From: a virus
DNA: 35,366 nucleotides
IMG/VR virus record: IMGVR_UViG_3300010413_000098
Coordinates: 1-35,366 of that record
Direction: 5' to 3' (one strand)
This document shows, piece after piece, positions 1 through 9,081 of the stretch (positions within the stretch are counted from its first letter, which is position 1; every line of letters begins with the position of its first letter). The translations under genes and the position numbers were made by a program. Under the pieces are notes generated by a model. That model was not told the DNA's origin. It did no database searches and saw only the letters and a program-made list of their open reading frames with translations.

Positions 1-144
1 TTTACAAACGGCCCAAAAAGCAGACATACCAGCCAGTGAATTAACACCATATGTGAATTTCCTTGCTCCACAAATCAAACAAAGAAGCAAAATCGAAGGA
101 ACTAATGATATATTAAATCAAGTTTATGGTGGCAGAAATGATGG
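1..144. repeat. Left copy of 144-bp terminal direct repeat
   Basis: These bases are identical to 35223-35366. The repeat lies inside the reading frame of one gene, and that frame is continuous when the ends are joined. The simplest reading is a circular or circularly permuted genome whose linear assembly kept a short overlap. A physical terminal repeat of only 144 bp inside a coding gene would be unusual. Confidence 0.95.
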
Positions 145-982
145 TAGCTATTCTCCAGTAGATACGTTATCACAAGATTCAGATGAAGATATAATTGGAA
201 ATCCACAAGCCGGAAATCTACCAGATGAAGCAATTTCACGAATTGCAGCTATTGACCCAGGTCTTGCAAGAATACTACAAGATCAAAAAAATACCGCAAG
301 ACAAGAAGAAAGAGATTTCGCAAAAAGATCGTTTGAAAGAAATAAAGACTATCTAAAAAGACTTGATGAATTTGATTACAATAGCAATAGATTTGATATA
401 GCATTAAATCAAATGAACCAGGCACTTGAATCTGGTGATTTTGAATCATTCCGAAATGTTATTGGTGATATGACAGGTCTAGAATTTGTCAAAACTGGAT
501 CGGCTCAAGTTGTAAACTCAGCGAGTAAAGAGTTTCTAATTTCATCACTTGGTGAAATTACTGGCAGACCGAACCAATTTTTGGATCAACAAATAATTAA
601 GGCATTGATTAATCCCCAATATACACGATCAGCAAATAAATTAATCTTGGAAGGTTTAAGAGGCATCCATGATCTTAAAAAGAAAGAAAGTGTGATAGCC
701 AGAGATATTGAAGACAAATATACATCAAAAGGAAAAGAAGTCCCGAGAAACTTTCAAGCACTTGTAAAAAAGCAACTATCCAAAGATGTGGAAGAGTTTG
801 AAAAATCATACACAAAAAAATTCACAGATCTTAATAAAAGTATTCCTGAGGCAAAATTGGGGACAACAGAAACAGTAGAAGAAATGCCCAAGGCAGCGGA
901 TTTGCCAGAAGGTGCTATAGTTGAAAATAAAAAAACCGGACAAAAATTTAAAGTAGTCGGCGGTAAATATAGGAAGATATAA
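1..982 (+). CDS. Putative internal virion (ejection) protein, 3' part; the gene starts at 35014
   Basis: The frame is open from the left edge and joins the ATG at 35014 across the terminal repeat, giving a 396-residue protein. The ATG at 53 is internal, not the start. The protein is hydrophilic and mostly helical by composition. It begins with a Gly/Ala-rich amphipathic stretch followed by RRGERQFEQQKKQ and ends in a short basic motif, KFKVVGGKYRKI. I recognise no catalytic motif. Its place between a Gln/Gly-rich protein (34432) and a protein with a Gly/Ala hydrophobic segment (982) matches the internal virion protein block of podoviruses, whose products leave the head to form a DNA conduit. 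Its stop overlaps the next start (TAATG). The function is inferred from position only. Confidence 0.6.
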   Translation, partial: LQTAQKADIPASELTPYVNFLAPQIKQRSKIEGTNDILNQVYGGRNDGSYSPVDTLSQDSDEDIIGNPQAGNLPDEAISRIAAIDPGLARILQDQKNTARQEERDFAKRSFERNKDYLKRLDEFDYNSNRFDIALNQMNQALESGDFESFRNVIGDMTGLEFVKTGSAQVVNSASKEFLISSLGEITGRPNQFLDQQIIKALINPQYTRSANKLILEGLRGIHDLKKKESVIARDIEDKYTSKGKEVPRNFQALVKKQLSKDVEEFEKSYTKKFTDLNKSIPEAKLGTTETVEEMPKAADLPEGAIVENKKTGQKFKVVGGKYRKI

Positions 983-2352
983 TGACGTATCAAATCTATT
1001 ATCCTGAATCGGAAGACGTGAATTTTGAGATATCATATCCTACTAAAAAAGAATATGAATCTGAAAAAATAAAGGATATCGGAAAACAATCAATCCTTGG
1101 CACATTGCTTGGCCCTGGAGCGTATGGCAATATATTAGATTTGATACGTGCACAACCAAAAAACGAATTATTACCAGGACAAGAAGTTTTATATAAAACG
1201 GAATTTGAAGCACCGGAAAAATATTTGCCCTATTATCAAGAAGAGGATGTTGTTCCATTATATTCAAAGTTGGCATCAAGTAAAGGTATAGAAAATTTCT
1301 TACAGCGTCTTGGAATTGACACCGAACCATATACACAATCTGGCAAAACAGCACGTCGAATTACTCAAGGAGCTAGTGCCGCAGCAGCAACATTGCCAAT
1401 TCCAAATGCAATTGTTGCAGGAGCGGTGGGCGGAGCAGCAGGAGGCCTAACAGAAGAATTGACTGGATCTCCATTGTATGGAGATGTTGCAGAAATTACT
1501 ACTAATATATTGGGATTATTAAAAGGAGGCCCAGCGGGCGCTGGTTCTCGAGGTCAAAAAATCTCCGCCCTAAAAAATTTGGGATTTGAAGCCGATGAAA
1601 TAGCACTGCTTAGTCAAGGTGAAGGTAAATTAAATTTTTTGGGAAAGTTAGCATCAAAAGATGCTAAAATGGAAAATTTGTTCTCAAAAATTTACAAAAC
1701 TCATGGAAATCTTTACGACGGGCTACGAGAGGCCTCTAAAGATTTTGGATACTTAAGCGGAGAAAAGGGTGAGAACTTTCTCACAAATCTAGAAAAAGTA
1801 TTCTCAGATTTGACACCGGGTCAGCAAGAAGTGGCTCAAAAACTGACAGAAGAATTTAGCACTAAGCCTTTTTCGTTTAAATCTATGATGGATTATATCC
1901 AGGATTTGAATATGAAATACGGCACTTTGAAAGGTGGAAAGAAAGCCGTATTAAAATTAAAAGAACCAGTAATAGATGCTATGTACGAATTAAACCCTGA
2001 AGCTGCTGGTGTTTTTGATGAACTACAATCAAGTTATGGTAATTTCAAAAAAATAGCTAAAAGTTTAAAACCCGGAACTCTGGATGATCTGCTTGACGCA
2101 GGCGAAATGTTCGCGCTGGGCAAAGGTTTGATCGAAAAAGACGGTGGGATCATTCAAAAAATACTTGGATTCGCAGGAGCAAGAAAACTTGCTAGAGAAT
2201 ATTTAATAAATCCTGATCTCCAGGGAATTATTTTAAGAATAGCGAAAGCTACCAATGAAGGCAAAACGCAATTAGCGGAAAGCTTAGCAAGAAAGCTTCC
2301 AAAATATTTACCTAAAGAGATTTCACAAGAAGAAATAATGGCAGAACAGTAA
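982..2352 (+). CDS. Putative internal virion / DNA ejection protein
   Basis: This is a 456-residue protein whose ATG overlaps the preceding stop as TAATG, which implies translational coupling. The N-terminal 120 residues are polar. Residues of about 123-160 form a Gly/Ala-rich hydrophobic segment (QGASAAAATLPIP, then IVAGAVGGAAGG) that could insert into a membrane. The rest is helical and Lys-rich with no enzyme motif. Podoviral ejection proteins often carry such a segment and sit at the end of the structural series, as here. After it the strand changes to a leftward cluster of small membrane proteins. I see no clear terminator in the 23-bp gap. An ejection role is inference; a minor tail or scaffold-like role is possible. 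Confidence 0.55.
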   Translation: MTYQIYYPESEDVNFEISYPTKKEYESEKIKDIGKQSILGTLLGPGAYGNILDLIRAQPKNELLPGQEVLYKTEFEAPEKYLPYYQEEDVVPLYSKLASSKGIENFLQRLGIDTEPYTQSGKTARRITQGASAAAATLPIPNAIVAGAVGGAAGGLTEELTGSPLYGDVAEITTNILGLLKGGPAGAGSRGQKISALKNLGFEADEIALLSQGEGKLNFLGKLASKDAKMENLFSKIYKTHGNLYDGLREASKDFGYLSGEKGENFLTNLEKVFSDLTPGQQEVAQKLTEEFSTKPFSFKSMMDYIQDLNMKYGTLKGGKKAVLKLKEPVIDAMYELNPEAAGVFDELQSSYGNFKKIAKSLKPGTLDDLLDAGEMFALGKGLIEKDGGIIQKILGFAGARKLAREYLINPDLQGIILRIAKATNEGKTQLAESLARKLPKYLPKEISQEEIMAEQ

Positions 2353-2375
2353 TGCATAAAATTATAAACATCATC

Positions 2376-2576
2376 TCACTTCTCCTTAATTCGTAAATAT
2401 CGTTCTTCCAAAATCAGAAGTCTGCTGTGAAAATCTTTCATTTCATCATTGAAATCTTTTCTCAAGGCCTTCATTTCTTCATCCGATTTTCTCCAATCAG
2501 ATCGAGATTCAGTCCTGGCCCAAAAAAACAATACCGCATTAGCTAAAAATAAAGTAACAACTTGTAACCAATCCAT
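2376..2576 (-). CDS. Small single-TM protein with coiled-coil tail (paralogue of 2686-2883)
   Basis: This is a 66-residue protein. Residues 3-20 are hydrophobic (LQVVTLFLANAVLFFWAR), followed by RTESRSDWR and a charged helical tail with EMKDFHSRLLILEERY. The pattern (M-x-W-[LI]-Q, a TM segment, RTE-x-R-x-D, EMKDFH) matches the protein at 2686-2883, so the two are paralogues. It is last in a leftward three-gene cluster. Small one-TM proteins next to virion genes can be holins, pinholins or spanin parts, but nothing here proves a lysis role. The ribosome site is weak (CTGGGAA). Confidence 0.6.
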   Translation of the reverse strand: MDWLQVVTLFLANAVLFFWARTESRSDWRKSDEEMKALRKDFNDEMKDFHSRLLILEERYLRIKEK

Positions 2577-2600
2577 AATTAAATTTCCCAGTTAAAACGT

Positions 2601-2678
2601 TTATTCATGAGGTAAACTCCAATAAATTCCCCAAGAAAGCAATAGGGCTGAGACGATACAAATGAAAATCAAGAACAT
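2601..2678 (-). CDS. 25-residue hydrophobic peptide between two paralogous membrane proteins
   Basis: The reading is MFLIFICIVSALLLSWGIYW then SLPHE and a stop. The start has a good ribosome site (GAGGTGACC directly before ATG) lying just past the stop of the 65-residue gene at 2686. The peptide is almost wholly one membrane span. Its site, size and position argue for a real gene in the leftward operon 2883-2376. A pinholin-like or regulatory membrane peptide is plausible; no family was recognised. Confidence 0.5.
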   Translation of the reverse strand: MFLIFICIVSALLLSWGIYWSLPHE

Positions 2679-2685
2679 GGTCACC

Positions 2686-2883
2686 TCATTTCTCCTTATC
2701 CTTCTGCAATTCAAGAAATTTTGTATGAAAATCTTTCATTTCTACCTGTATTGCAAAAGTTAATTCTCGTATTGCATCTATTTTGTTATCTAAATGGCGA
2801 ACGTCCGCTCGGCCTTCTGTGCGATTCCAAATAAATAGACCAACCACGCCCAAGAAAAATATTGCAAATTGAATCCAATTCAT
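2686..2883 (-). CDS. Small single-TM protein with coiled-coil tail (paralogue of 2376-2576)
   Basis: This is a 65-residue protein with one N-terminal membrane span (WIQFAIFFLGVVGLFIW), the RTEGRAD motif and a charged helix containing EMKDFHTKFLELQ. It is first in the leftward three-gene cluster and has ribosome site GAGGGATT before the ATG. A possible promoter lies upstream on this strand (TTGCGC, 18-bp gap, TATGGT; positions 2931-2902). It is probably duplicated with 2376-2576. It is a candidate holin or other lysis accessory, by position and topology only. Confidence 0.6.
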   Translation of the reverse strand: MNWIQFAIFFLGVVGLFIWNRTEGRADVRHLDNKIDAIRELTFAIQVEMKDFHTKFLELQKDKEK

Positions 2884-2901
2884 AATCCCTCATTTTACAT
2901 A

Positions 2902-2931
2902 ACCATATCAAATAGACAGATTTACGCGCAA
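2902..2931 (-). promoter_or_regulatory. Possible leftward promoter for the small membrane-protein cluster
   Basis: On the minus strand TTGCGC (2931-2926) is followed after 18 bp by TATGGT (2907-2902), just upstream of the ATG at 2883. The -35 region resembles those of two other leftward candidates (15469 and 12467), which share TTGCGTAAATT. Matches to consensus are partial. Confidence 0.35.
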
Positions 2932-3034
2932 TCACAAACTCTAAAACGCTTACCATTTAAAAAATTTTATCCAAATAATAATATTAAGTAGAGAAACAAA
3001 CTCTGGAGGAATCCGAAAAAGTACCTAACTAAAT

Positions 3035-3096
3035 GAGTTGCCTTTGTGATGACGGGCAACTCAAACGCCAGAACCACATATAGGCGTTGCTTACAC
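3035..3096 (+). promoter_or_regulatory. Double hairpin plus GCTTACAC element before the fibre gene (copy 1)
   Basis: A perfect 8-bp stem (GAGTTGCC 3035-3042 with GGCAACTC 3055-3062) is followed by a 6-bp stem (AACGCC 3064-3069 with GGCGTT 3083-3088). The 13-nt loop of the second begins AGAACCAC. The second stem runs directly into TTGCTTACAC, 15 nt before the fibre ATG with its GAGGAG site in between. Related elements occur at about 15880, 24126, 26873 and 29644. It is probably an RNA-level control or processing site. Confidence 0.6.
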
Positions 3097-3110
3097 ATGA
3101 GGAGAAATCA

Positions 3111-6100
3111 ATGGTCAAATTAAACCGTTCATACGGCTTGGAAAAGGGTCTTAACGACATTTTCCCAAGTCCAGTCATTGCAAGTCGAGCCCCGACGACA
3201 AGCGATAAAAATCATCCGCTAGGGCGCGAGTGGGTCAACAGTTCCACTGATGCAGTTTGGGTGCTTACTAGTGTTGCCTCTGGGTCTGCGACTTGGACAG
3301 CTATGGCAGCTGGCGGAGCAGATGTGGACACACTCACAGGCGATAGCGGCGGAGCAATTTCGCCCATCGGCAATAACATTACGTTAACTGGCGGTACAAA
3401 CGTCACAACAGTTGGCGCGGCTGGTGCGATTACATTTAATCTAGACGACTCTATTTCGCTTGCAACATCAGTCATTTCACCACTTTATACCGTAGGTGCT
3501 GGAACAGATCTCACAATCAATGCTGTCACAGGTCAAGATATTGTTTTGGTTATGGGAGATGCCGCAGGTGCTAACAAGGTATCTTTCCAAGATAACACCG
3601 CGACCGAAGTCTTTTCGATTGATTCTAATGGTGGCATCCCGACTATTGCTGGAAACGTCGCAATCGGTGGAACTCTTACTGTAACGGGTCTCATTACAGG
3701 CAATGGATCAGCAACGCTTAATTCTGGAGGCGCAGCACTTAGTCTAGGAACCGATAACTCTGGAGACAATGTCGTAATCGGTGAAGGTAATGTTGCCCGT
3801 GCAATTACAATAGGAACTTCGGCGGCCGCGCACACAATTGCTCTCGGAAGTGCTTCTGGCGGAGCAATGACTTGGGATACAGCTGCAGGAATTAGTCTAG
3901 ATGCTGCGACTGCATCCAACTTTACTTGTTCAGGAGGCGACTTAACTGTAGCTTCTGGAACAGCTGGGGTAAACATCACATCTGGAGAGGCAGCTACATC
4001 AACTGGAATAACAATCAATGCTACTGCAGCCGATGGTGGTATAACAATCGATGGCGGTACAGGTGGCATTTTGATCGGTGTTTCCGCAGATTGTTCTACT
4101 CTTTCTGTTGGCGATATAGCTCCTACTGCTAGTCGAACCACAACTATTGGTGGAGGCACTGTAATTACTGCCGCTGTGACCGATACGATAGACATCGGAC
4201 CTGATGGAGCAACGACTAATGCTAACTCTATCAAAACAGTCAATGTCAATACAGGAGGCGTTACTCTCGGACAAGTCCTTACCAACATTGCGTCTGGTAA
4301 CGTAACTTCCGGAACTCATACTACTTCGATTGCAACAGGAAACAGAGTCGCCGGAACAATGGCCCTCAATTTGATGACTGGTACTGGCACAAAGTCAATT
4401 TCGGTCGGTAATGCAGATGGTTTGACAACTTCAAGTTTCTTAGGTGTTGTTAATCTCAATGCTAGCCAGAACAATAATGTTAATATCTGTTCAGGCACTT
4501 CGACGGGAGCAGTAGCGATCGGAAACGGTCTCGCAGGCGCAATCACAGTTGATACAGCTGCAGGAATTAGTCTAGATGCTGCGACTGCTTCGAATTTGAC
4601 TGTAACTGGAGCTGCTGATCTTACTATAAACTCTACTGCTGGTGGAGTAGATATCAGTTCTGGTGAAGCTGCTACTTCAACTGGTATTACTATTACTGCG
4701 ACGGCTGCAGATGGTGGTATCACCATGGATGCAGGAACAGGAGGAATCCTCATCGGTATCTCTGCGGACTGCTCAACGCTTTCTGTTGGGGATATTGTTC
4801 CAACAGCTTCTAGAACGACTACCATTGCTGGCGGAGCGGTTGCTACGGCAGTTACTGATACAATCGATATTGGTCCTGATGGAGCAACCACGAATGCGGG
4901 AGCCATAAAAACAGTCAATGTCAACACAGGAGCTGTAGATACAGGCCAATTGCTGACAAATATCGCTTCTGGTGCATGTACAAGTGGTACACATACCACA
5001 TCGATCGCTAGTGGCAATAGAGCAGCTGGTACGATGACACTGAATTGTTTCACCGGTACTGGAACGAAAATTGCTAATATCGGTAATGCAGATGCTGGAA
5101 CTACTTTAAATATTGATGCAGTTACTTTAATAAACGATTCTGTTAATGCTAATACAAGTATCAATACTGGTACCTCAACTGGTGCGATTACAATTGGTAA
5201 CTCTGCAGCTGGCGCCATTGCTTTAGATACTGATGCTGATTTTAGCATCAACGCAGATGATGCATCGACGATCAGTGTAACTGCTGGAACGTTAGATATC
5301 GATTCAAGTGGAGCTTTAAGCATAAACTCTTCTGCTGGTGCAATTAACATCGGTAACGATGATATTGACCAAGCCGTTAATTTGGCAACAGACGGAGAAC
5401 GTGCAGTAACGGTAGGTTCTGTAAATGGAGCCGCATCTTTAACTTTGCAATCTGGAACCACTGATATCACAGTCACAGGTACCGTAAAAGAAATTGATGC
5501 TGAATTTTTGTTTGCTAGCGGTCTTTATGTAGAAATTGATACTGATCCATTAGCAATGATTGCAGATGGAACATATGGAGTACCAGCAGGAGCAACCGGA
5601 GAAACTGATTATCTTTCTTTTCCAAATGGCCTCCAAATGGAACAGTTCATTATCGGAGCGGGTCAAACCATTCTAGCACCAACAATGGGAACAAATGGTC
5701 TGGCTATCAATCTAGATAAAGCAGTTTCAGAAGGAGCCGAATACAATTTTGATGCAGCTCGGACGAATTCTAAATATGCATTTACAATTGGAACAGATGC
5801 AGCTTTCTTCTTTGAAGTCGATCTTTATATAAACGATATGGATGGAGCAGCTCCTTATGTAATTGGTTTTAGAAAATCTGAAGCCAATAATGCAACATTT
5901 GCAAATTATACTGACTATGCATGTGTAGGTATGAATGCAGCTACTTCTGGTACAGAAGTTGTTACAATAGATGAACTCAATGGTGGTGGCCAAACAATTA
6001 CTAATACTGGTCAATTGTGGGGAGGTGATGGTACCACAAATACTCTGACCGTTCTAGTTAGTGCAGCAGGGGTTGTAACTTATCAGTTTAATGGTGGCGC

Positions 6101-6230
6101 ATTAGGAGGAGCCGGCGCATTCACTTTTGATAATGGAGATGTAGTATGTCCATTTATTCGGATTGAACATTCCGCATCCGCGACCGATGTAGCCATCAAT
6201 CAAACGATGAAAATCGGATACCAGGCTTAA
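3111..6230 (+). CDS. Very long repetitive tail fibre / virion surface protein
   Basis: This is 1039 residues from the ATG at 3111, which has GAGGAGA 8 nt upstream; the in-frame ATG at 3087 lies inside the regulatory element and is not preferred. The N-terminal 70 residues (NRSYGLEKGLNDIF, HPLGREWVN) look like a virion-attachment head. Residues of about 80-810 are Gly/Thr/Ala/Ser-rich beta-repeats of the type ITIGTSAA, LTINSTAG, ISLDAATAS, typical of elongated fibre shafts. A unit of about 225 residues is present twice in tandem (DNA offset 675 bp from 3876). The last 230 residues are non-repetitive and may form a lectin-like tip for receptor binding. It heads the block 3111-10179 of fibre and spike genes. 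The long antisense frames within it come from its skewed codon use. Confidence 0.85.
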   Translation: MVKLNRSYGLEKGLNDIFPSPVIASRAPTTSDKNHPLGREWVNSSTDAVWVLTSVASGSATWTAMAAGGADVDTLTGDSGGAISPIGNNITLTGGTNVTTVGAAGAITFNLDDSISLATSVISPLYTVGAGTDLTINAVTGQDIVLVMGDAAGANKVSFQDNTATEVFSIDSNGGIPTIAGNVAIGGTLTVTGLITGNGSATLNSGGAALSLGTDNSGDNVVIGEGNVARAITIGTSAAAHTIALGSASGGAMTWDTAAGISLDAATASNFTCSGGDLTVASGTAGVNITSGEAATSTGITINATAADGGITIDGGTGGILIGVSADCSTLSVGDIAPTASRTTTIGGGTVITAAVTDTIDIGPDGATTNANSIKTVNVNTGGVTLGQVLTNIASGNVTSGTHTTSIATGNRVAGTMALNLMTGTGTKSISVGNADGLTTSSFLGVVNLNASQNNNVNICSGTSTGAVAIGNGLAGAITVDTAAGISLDAATASNLTVTGAADLTINSTAGGVDISSGEAATSTGITITATAADGGITMDAGTGGILIGISADCSTLSVGDIVPTASRTTTIAGGAVATAVTDTIDIGPDGATTNAGAIKTVNVNTGAVDTGQLLTNIASGACTSGTHTTSIASGNRAAGTMTLNCFTGTGTKIANIGNADAGTTLNIDAVTLINDSVNANTSINTGTSTGAITIGNSAAGAIALDTDADFSINADDASTISVTAGTLDIDSSGALSINSSAGAINIGNDDIDQAVNLATDGERAVTVGSVNGAASLTLQSGTTDITVTGTVKEIDAEFLFASGLYVEIDTDPLAMIADGTYGVPAGATGETDYLSFPNGLQMEQFIIGAGQTILAPTMGTNGLAINLDKAVSEGAEYNFDAARTNSKYAFTIGTDAAFFFEVDLYINDMDGAAPYVIGFRKSEANNATFANYTDYACVGMNAATSGTEVVTIDELNGGGQTITNTGQLWGGDGTTNTLTVLVSAAGVVTYQFNGGALGGAGAFTFDNGDVVCPFIRIEHSASATDVAINQTMKIGYQA
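3876..5225 (+). repeat. Tandem intragenic duplication, two units of about 675 bp
   Basis: The unit starting at 3876 (GATACAGCTGCAGGAATTAG and on for 38 identical bases) recurs at 4551. Both encode the order DTAAGISLDAATAS, SSGEAATSTGIT or TSGEAATSTGIT, TGGILIG, CSTLSVGDI, TDTIDIGPDGATTN, VNVNTG, LTNIASG. Identity is very high at the unit starts and lower elsewhere, which suggests an older duplication with patches of homogenisation. The right limit is approximate. Confidence 0.8.
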
Positions 6231-6251
6231 CTTTAACGCAGGAGAATAATA

Positions 6252-6590
6252 ATGGCTTATCCCAAAAAGATCACCTTCGATACGTTAAGGTCAGCAGCTT
6301 TTGGAGCCATTGGAGCAGCTTATGCAGCAGTGGGGGACGCCTTTGCGCGTCCTCCACGTATCATAAAAATCTCCAATGCTACAGATGCAGATGTTTTCTT
6401 TTCATTAGATGGTACTAACGATCATGATTATATTTCAGCTAATGGATTTGTACTTTATGACCTTACTGCAAATAAAGTCCGAGATGATGGCGCTTTTCTT
6501 GCACAAGGACAAAATGTTTACCTTAAAAGAGTTTCAGGAGCTCCTACAAGCGGAGCTGTTTACATAACAGTAATGGGAGCATCACAATGA
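6252..6590 (+). CDS. Small virion-associated protein of the fibre block
   Basis: This is 112 residues, with ribosome site CAGGAGA before the ATG at 6252. The N-terminus (MAYPKKITFDTLRSAAFGAIG) is followed by a compact beta-rich segment with ISNATDADVFFSLDGTNDHDYISANG and VYLKRVSGAPTSGAVYITVMG, a pattern seen in small structural or chaperone-like proteins beside tail fibres. It overlaps the next gene by 4 bases (ATGA). The family was not identified. A fibre-associated structural role is inferred from position. Confidence 0.6.
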   Translation: MAYPKKITFDTLRSAAFGAIGAAYAAVGDAFARPPRIIKISNATDADVFFSLDGTNDHDYISANGFVLYDLTANKVRDDGAFLAQGQNVYLKRVSGAPTSGAVYITVMGASQ

Positions 6591-7957
6591 GCCAATCTGG
6601 AATGTTGGGTAATTCGACTTCACCAGCGGCAGATGTTGAATATTTGGTTGGTGATTCTGGAGGTGCAGTAGGGCCTAATGGGTCATTTGAAATTAATGTT
6701 CTTGGAAATCCGGACATCGATGTCGTTGGAAATCCCGGAACAAATACTCTTCAAATGACAAATTTGACGAAAGTTTCGAAATATGTAGTAGATTCGACGG
6801 CAGGTGCAGCTCCTTATCAAACCATTCAAGCAGCACTGAATGATATTGCCACTGATGCAGTAGACGCATTAGTTTACATTCGGCCTGGAACATATACTGA
6901 AAATTTGACCTTTCCAGATCAAAATGTAACCATGGAAGGTGATAGAGGAGGTAATATTATTATCTCTGGAACTCATACACCTTCAGCTGTTTCGAGTCTG
7001 TCTTTAGACAAAATACAAGTACAATCAGCAACAGATATTTTCAATTCAGCAGCCGCTGGAGCGGGAAATATAGAATTAAATTCGTGTTTTGTAACTGTCA
7101 CAAATGGATATGTCTACAATTTGCCAAATTGGACAGGAACACTACTTTTTGATGATAGTGGTGATGGAAGTACAAATAATGGTGTTGTAAATAACACTTC
7201 ATCAGCTTCTATTAAATTCATAAATTCTGAAATTGGTGCTGGATCTGGCCAAACGATGACTTTGAGCGGTACTGGCACAGTTAGATTTGATACATGCAAT
7301 ATCAGTTGTCCTATTTCAATTACAGGTAGTGGTTCTGTTTTAGGCCAAAATGGTTGTAAATTTGCAAACACAATGACAATCGGAGGTTCAAGAACCGGTA
7401 CGATTGTCAACTCAGCTTTTATAACAGGAGCTAACGCAGCTTTTGTGATGAGTTCATCAGGAGTATTCACTCTCAGTGATGTGAGTATCGATTCAAGTAA
7501 TGCAACACCAATTCAAGGTGCCGGTGCTGGCGATTTGGCATTGATTGGCGTTTTGATGGTTGATGAACAGCAAGTTGGAGCATCGGTTATTACGCCAGAA
7601 TTGAATTTTGATGCCCGGGGAAACGGTAGTACTGTAGGAGCTGTTACTGCCGATCTATTGACTTGGACGATGCCTTCTTCGCCTTGTGTAATCGTATTTG
7701 ATTCTCGAGTAGCAGGATTCGATTCAGTTACTCCAGCGGGAGTAGGTTACAATGTATTTGGTTCTGTCCGTACAGATGGTGTTACAGCTACATTAGTGGG
7801 TACGCCAGACAAAGTTATCAATGAGGAAGCTGCATTAGCAGCTGCGGATGCAAATTTAGTCGTTAGTGGAAATTCAGCCATTGTAAGAGTTACTGGTGTT
7901 GCGGGATTAACACTATCATGGACTTCTTATTCTGAATTTACACAAGTAGGGTTGTAA
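6587..7957 (+). CDS. Tail spike-like protein with right-handed beta-helix
   Basis: This is 456 residues, coupled to the upstream gene (ATGA) and to the downstream gene (TAATG). Residues of about 66-110 carry the pectin-lyase-fold entry pattern YQTIQAALNDIA, then LVYIRPGTYTENLTF and VTMEGDRGGNIIISG. Repeating short beta rungs rich in Ser, Thr and Asn follow (IELNSCFVTVTNG, TVRFDTCNISCPISITGSG). The C-terminal 110 residues are probably a separate trimerisation or tip domain. Such folds make up spike proteins that bind or cut surface glycans. No catalytic residues can be assigned by eye, so enzyme activity is open. Confidence 0.75.
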   Translation: MSQSGMLGNSTSPAADVEYLVGDSGGAVGPNGSFEINVLGNPDIDVVGNPGTNTLQMTNLTKVSKYVVDSTAGAAPYQTIQAALNDIATDAVDALVYIRPGTYTENLTFPDQNVTMEGDRGGNIIISGTHTPSAVSSLSLDKIQVQSATDIFNSAAAGAGNIELNSCFVTVTNGYVYNLPNWTGTLLFDDSGDGSTNNGVVNNTSSASIKFINSEIGAGSGQTMTLSGTGTVRFDTCNISCPISITGSGSVLGQNGCKFANTMTIGGSRTGTIVNSAFITGANAAFVMSSSGVFTLSDVSIDSSNATPIQGAGAGDLALIGVLMVDEQQVGASVITPELNFDARGNGSTVGAVTADLLTWTMPSSPCVIVFDSRVAGFDSVTPAGVGYNVFGSVRTDGVTATLVGTPDKVINEEAALAAADANLVVSGNSAIVRVTGVAGLTLSWTSYSEFTQVGL

Positions 7958-9078
7958 TGGCAGGTTTTGACAATGACACGATTTATGGTGAAAATCTCGA
8001 TGTAGGTGTTCATCCTAGTACAGGAACGCCAACTGGATCATTTGAGAAGGACGACTCTGGTAATGAAGTAAAGGTACAGGTTAGAAATACTTCAGACACT
8101 TCAGGTTCAGATGCTCTTGAAGAAATAAGAGTTGGTGGTTCAAATGGAGGAGATGCATTTATAAGGTGGTCAGTTGACGATATCAATAGCTATGCAATGG
8201 GTATTGATACTAGTGATACAGATTCTGGCGAATCAAAATGGAAGTTAACAAAACGGGCAAACGGCTCTGCCGATATGACTTCATCCAGCACAACGATTCA
8301 AAGTTTTGATTATGCCAGTGGTGGTTCACCTCATGGAAGAATGGCTTTTCCAATTGACAATATGTCTCTAGGGACTTCCTTAGATGCAGATGAAGTGGGT
8401 TTTTATATATTTAATTCTAATTCTGCGGCAGATTCAAATGCGAGAATAAATATCAATGCGCAAGGTGCTTCTAGTCAAGGATATATTACATATACAGGAC
8501 AGGGAGTCAGTTGGTATCATGGAGTAAATAGGACTAATAGCAATGCTTTTGAAATAAGTCAACATGCCACTAACCCTTTTAAAACTGCATCAAAAATGAT
8601 GGTTGTTAAAACAACAGGTGAAGTTACATTTCCTTTAACTTCTCAGTTTGAAGCAACAGTAGATCCAGGGACAGCTCAAAATAATGTTACGGGCAATGGT
8701 ACTGCTTATCATATGCTTTACAATGTAGAAGTAAATGATGCGAATGCAGATTATAACCCTACGACAAGTGTTTTTACAGCACCTGTTGACGGGAAGTATT
8801 TATTCTCATTTGGTTTTGTATTAGACAATGTAGTTGGAAATAACTATGTCGCAAGACTTGTTACAACTTCTCAAACTTACCAGTTTCGACGAGTTAATAT
8901 AACTAATTTGAAATTAAGTTCAAATTCTTTTGGCGATCAGATGTCAACAATTACATCTTTGTCAGCAGGTGATACTGCATATGTTGAAATACAAGTGGCC
9001 AATGGTGCCGGCGATACAATTGATATTGATGTAACAGATACAGCTTCATGTAGATTTTGTGGATTTTTATTAGGATAA
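7957..9078 (+). CDS. Receptor-binding-type protein with C1q-like tip (paralogue A)
   Basis: This is 373 residues, its start overlapping the preceding stop. The N-terminus MAGFDNDTIYGENLDVG is nearly identical to that of the next gene, so both probably plug into the same virion site. The C-terminal 130 residues read as a C1q/TNF-like jelly roll: YNVEVNDANADYNPTTSVF, then TAPVDGKYLFSFGF and a final FCGFLLG strand. The middle differs from paralogue B, as expected for receptor-binding proteins under diversifying selection. The role is inferred from domain type and position. Confidence 0.75.
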   Translation: MAGFDNDTIYGENLDVGVHPSTGTPTGSFEKDDSGNEVKVQVRNTSDTSGSDALEEIRVGGSNGGDAFIRWSVDDINSYAMGIDTSDTDSGESKWKLTKRANGSADMTSSSTTIQSFDYASGGSPHGRMAFPIDNMSLGTSLDADEVGFYIFNSNSAADSNARININAQGASSQGYITYTGQGVSWYHGVNRTNSNAFEISQHATNPFKTASKMMVVKTTGEVTFPLTSQFEATVDPGTAQNNVTGNGTAYHMLYNVEVNDANADYNPTTSVFTAPVDGKYLFSFGFVLDNVVGNNYVARLVTTSQTYQFRRVNITNLKLSSNSFGDQMSTITSLSAGDTAYVEIQVANGAGDTIDIDVTDTASCRFCGFLLG

Positions 9079-9081
9079 ATT

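Noticed and set aside
3087-3110. Upstream ATG of the fibre gene at 3087
   Set aside because: It lies inside the hairpin element and lacks an SD, whereas 3111 has GAGGAGA at good spacing.
3533-5476. Long minus-strand ORFs (251 and 386 residues) opposite the fibre gene
   Set aside because: They are Val/Ala/Pro-rich mirror images of the Gly/Thr/Ala repeats on the plus strand, without ribosome sites or recognisable motifs.
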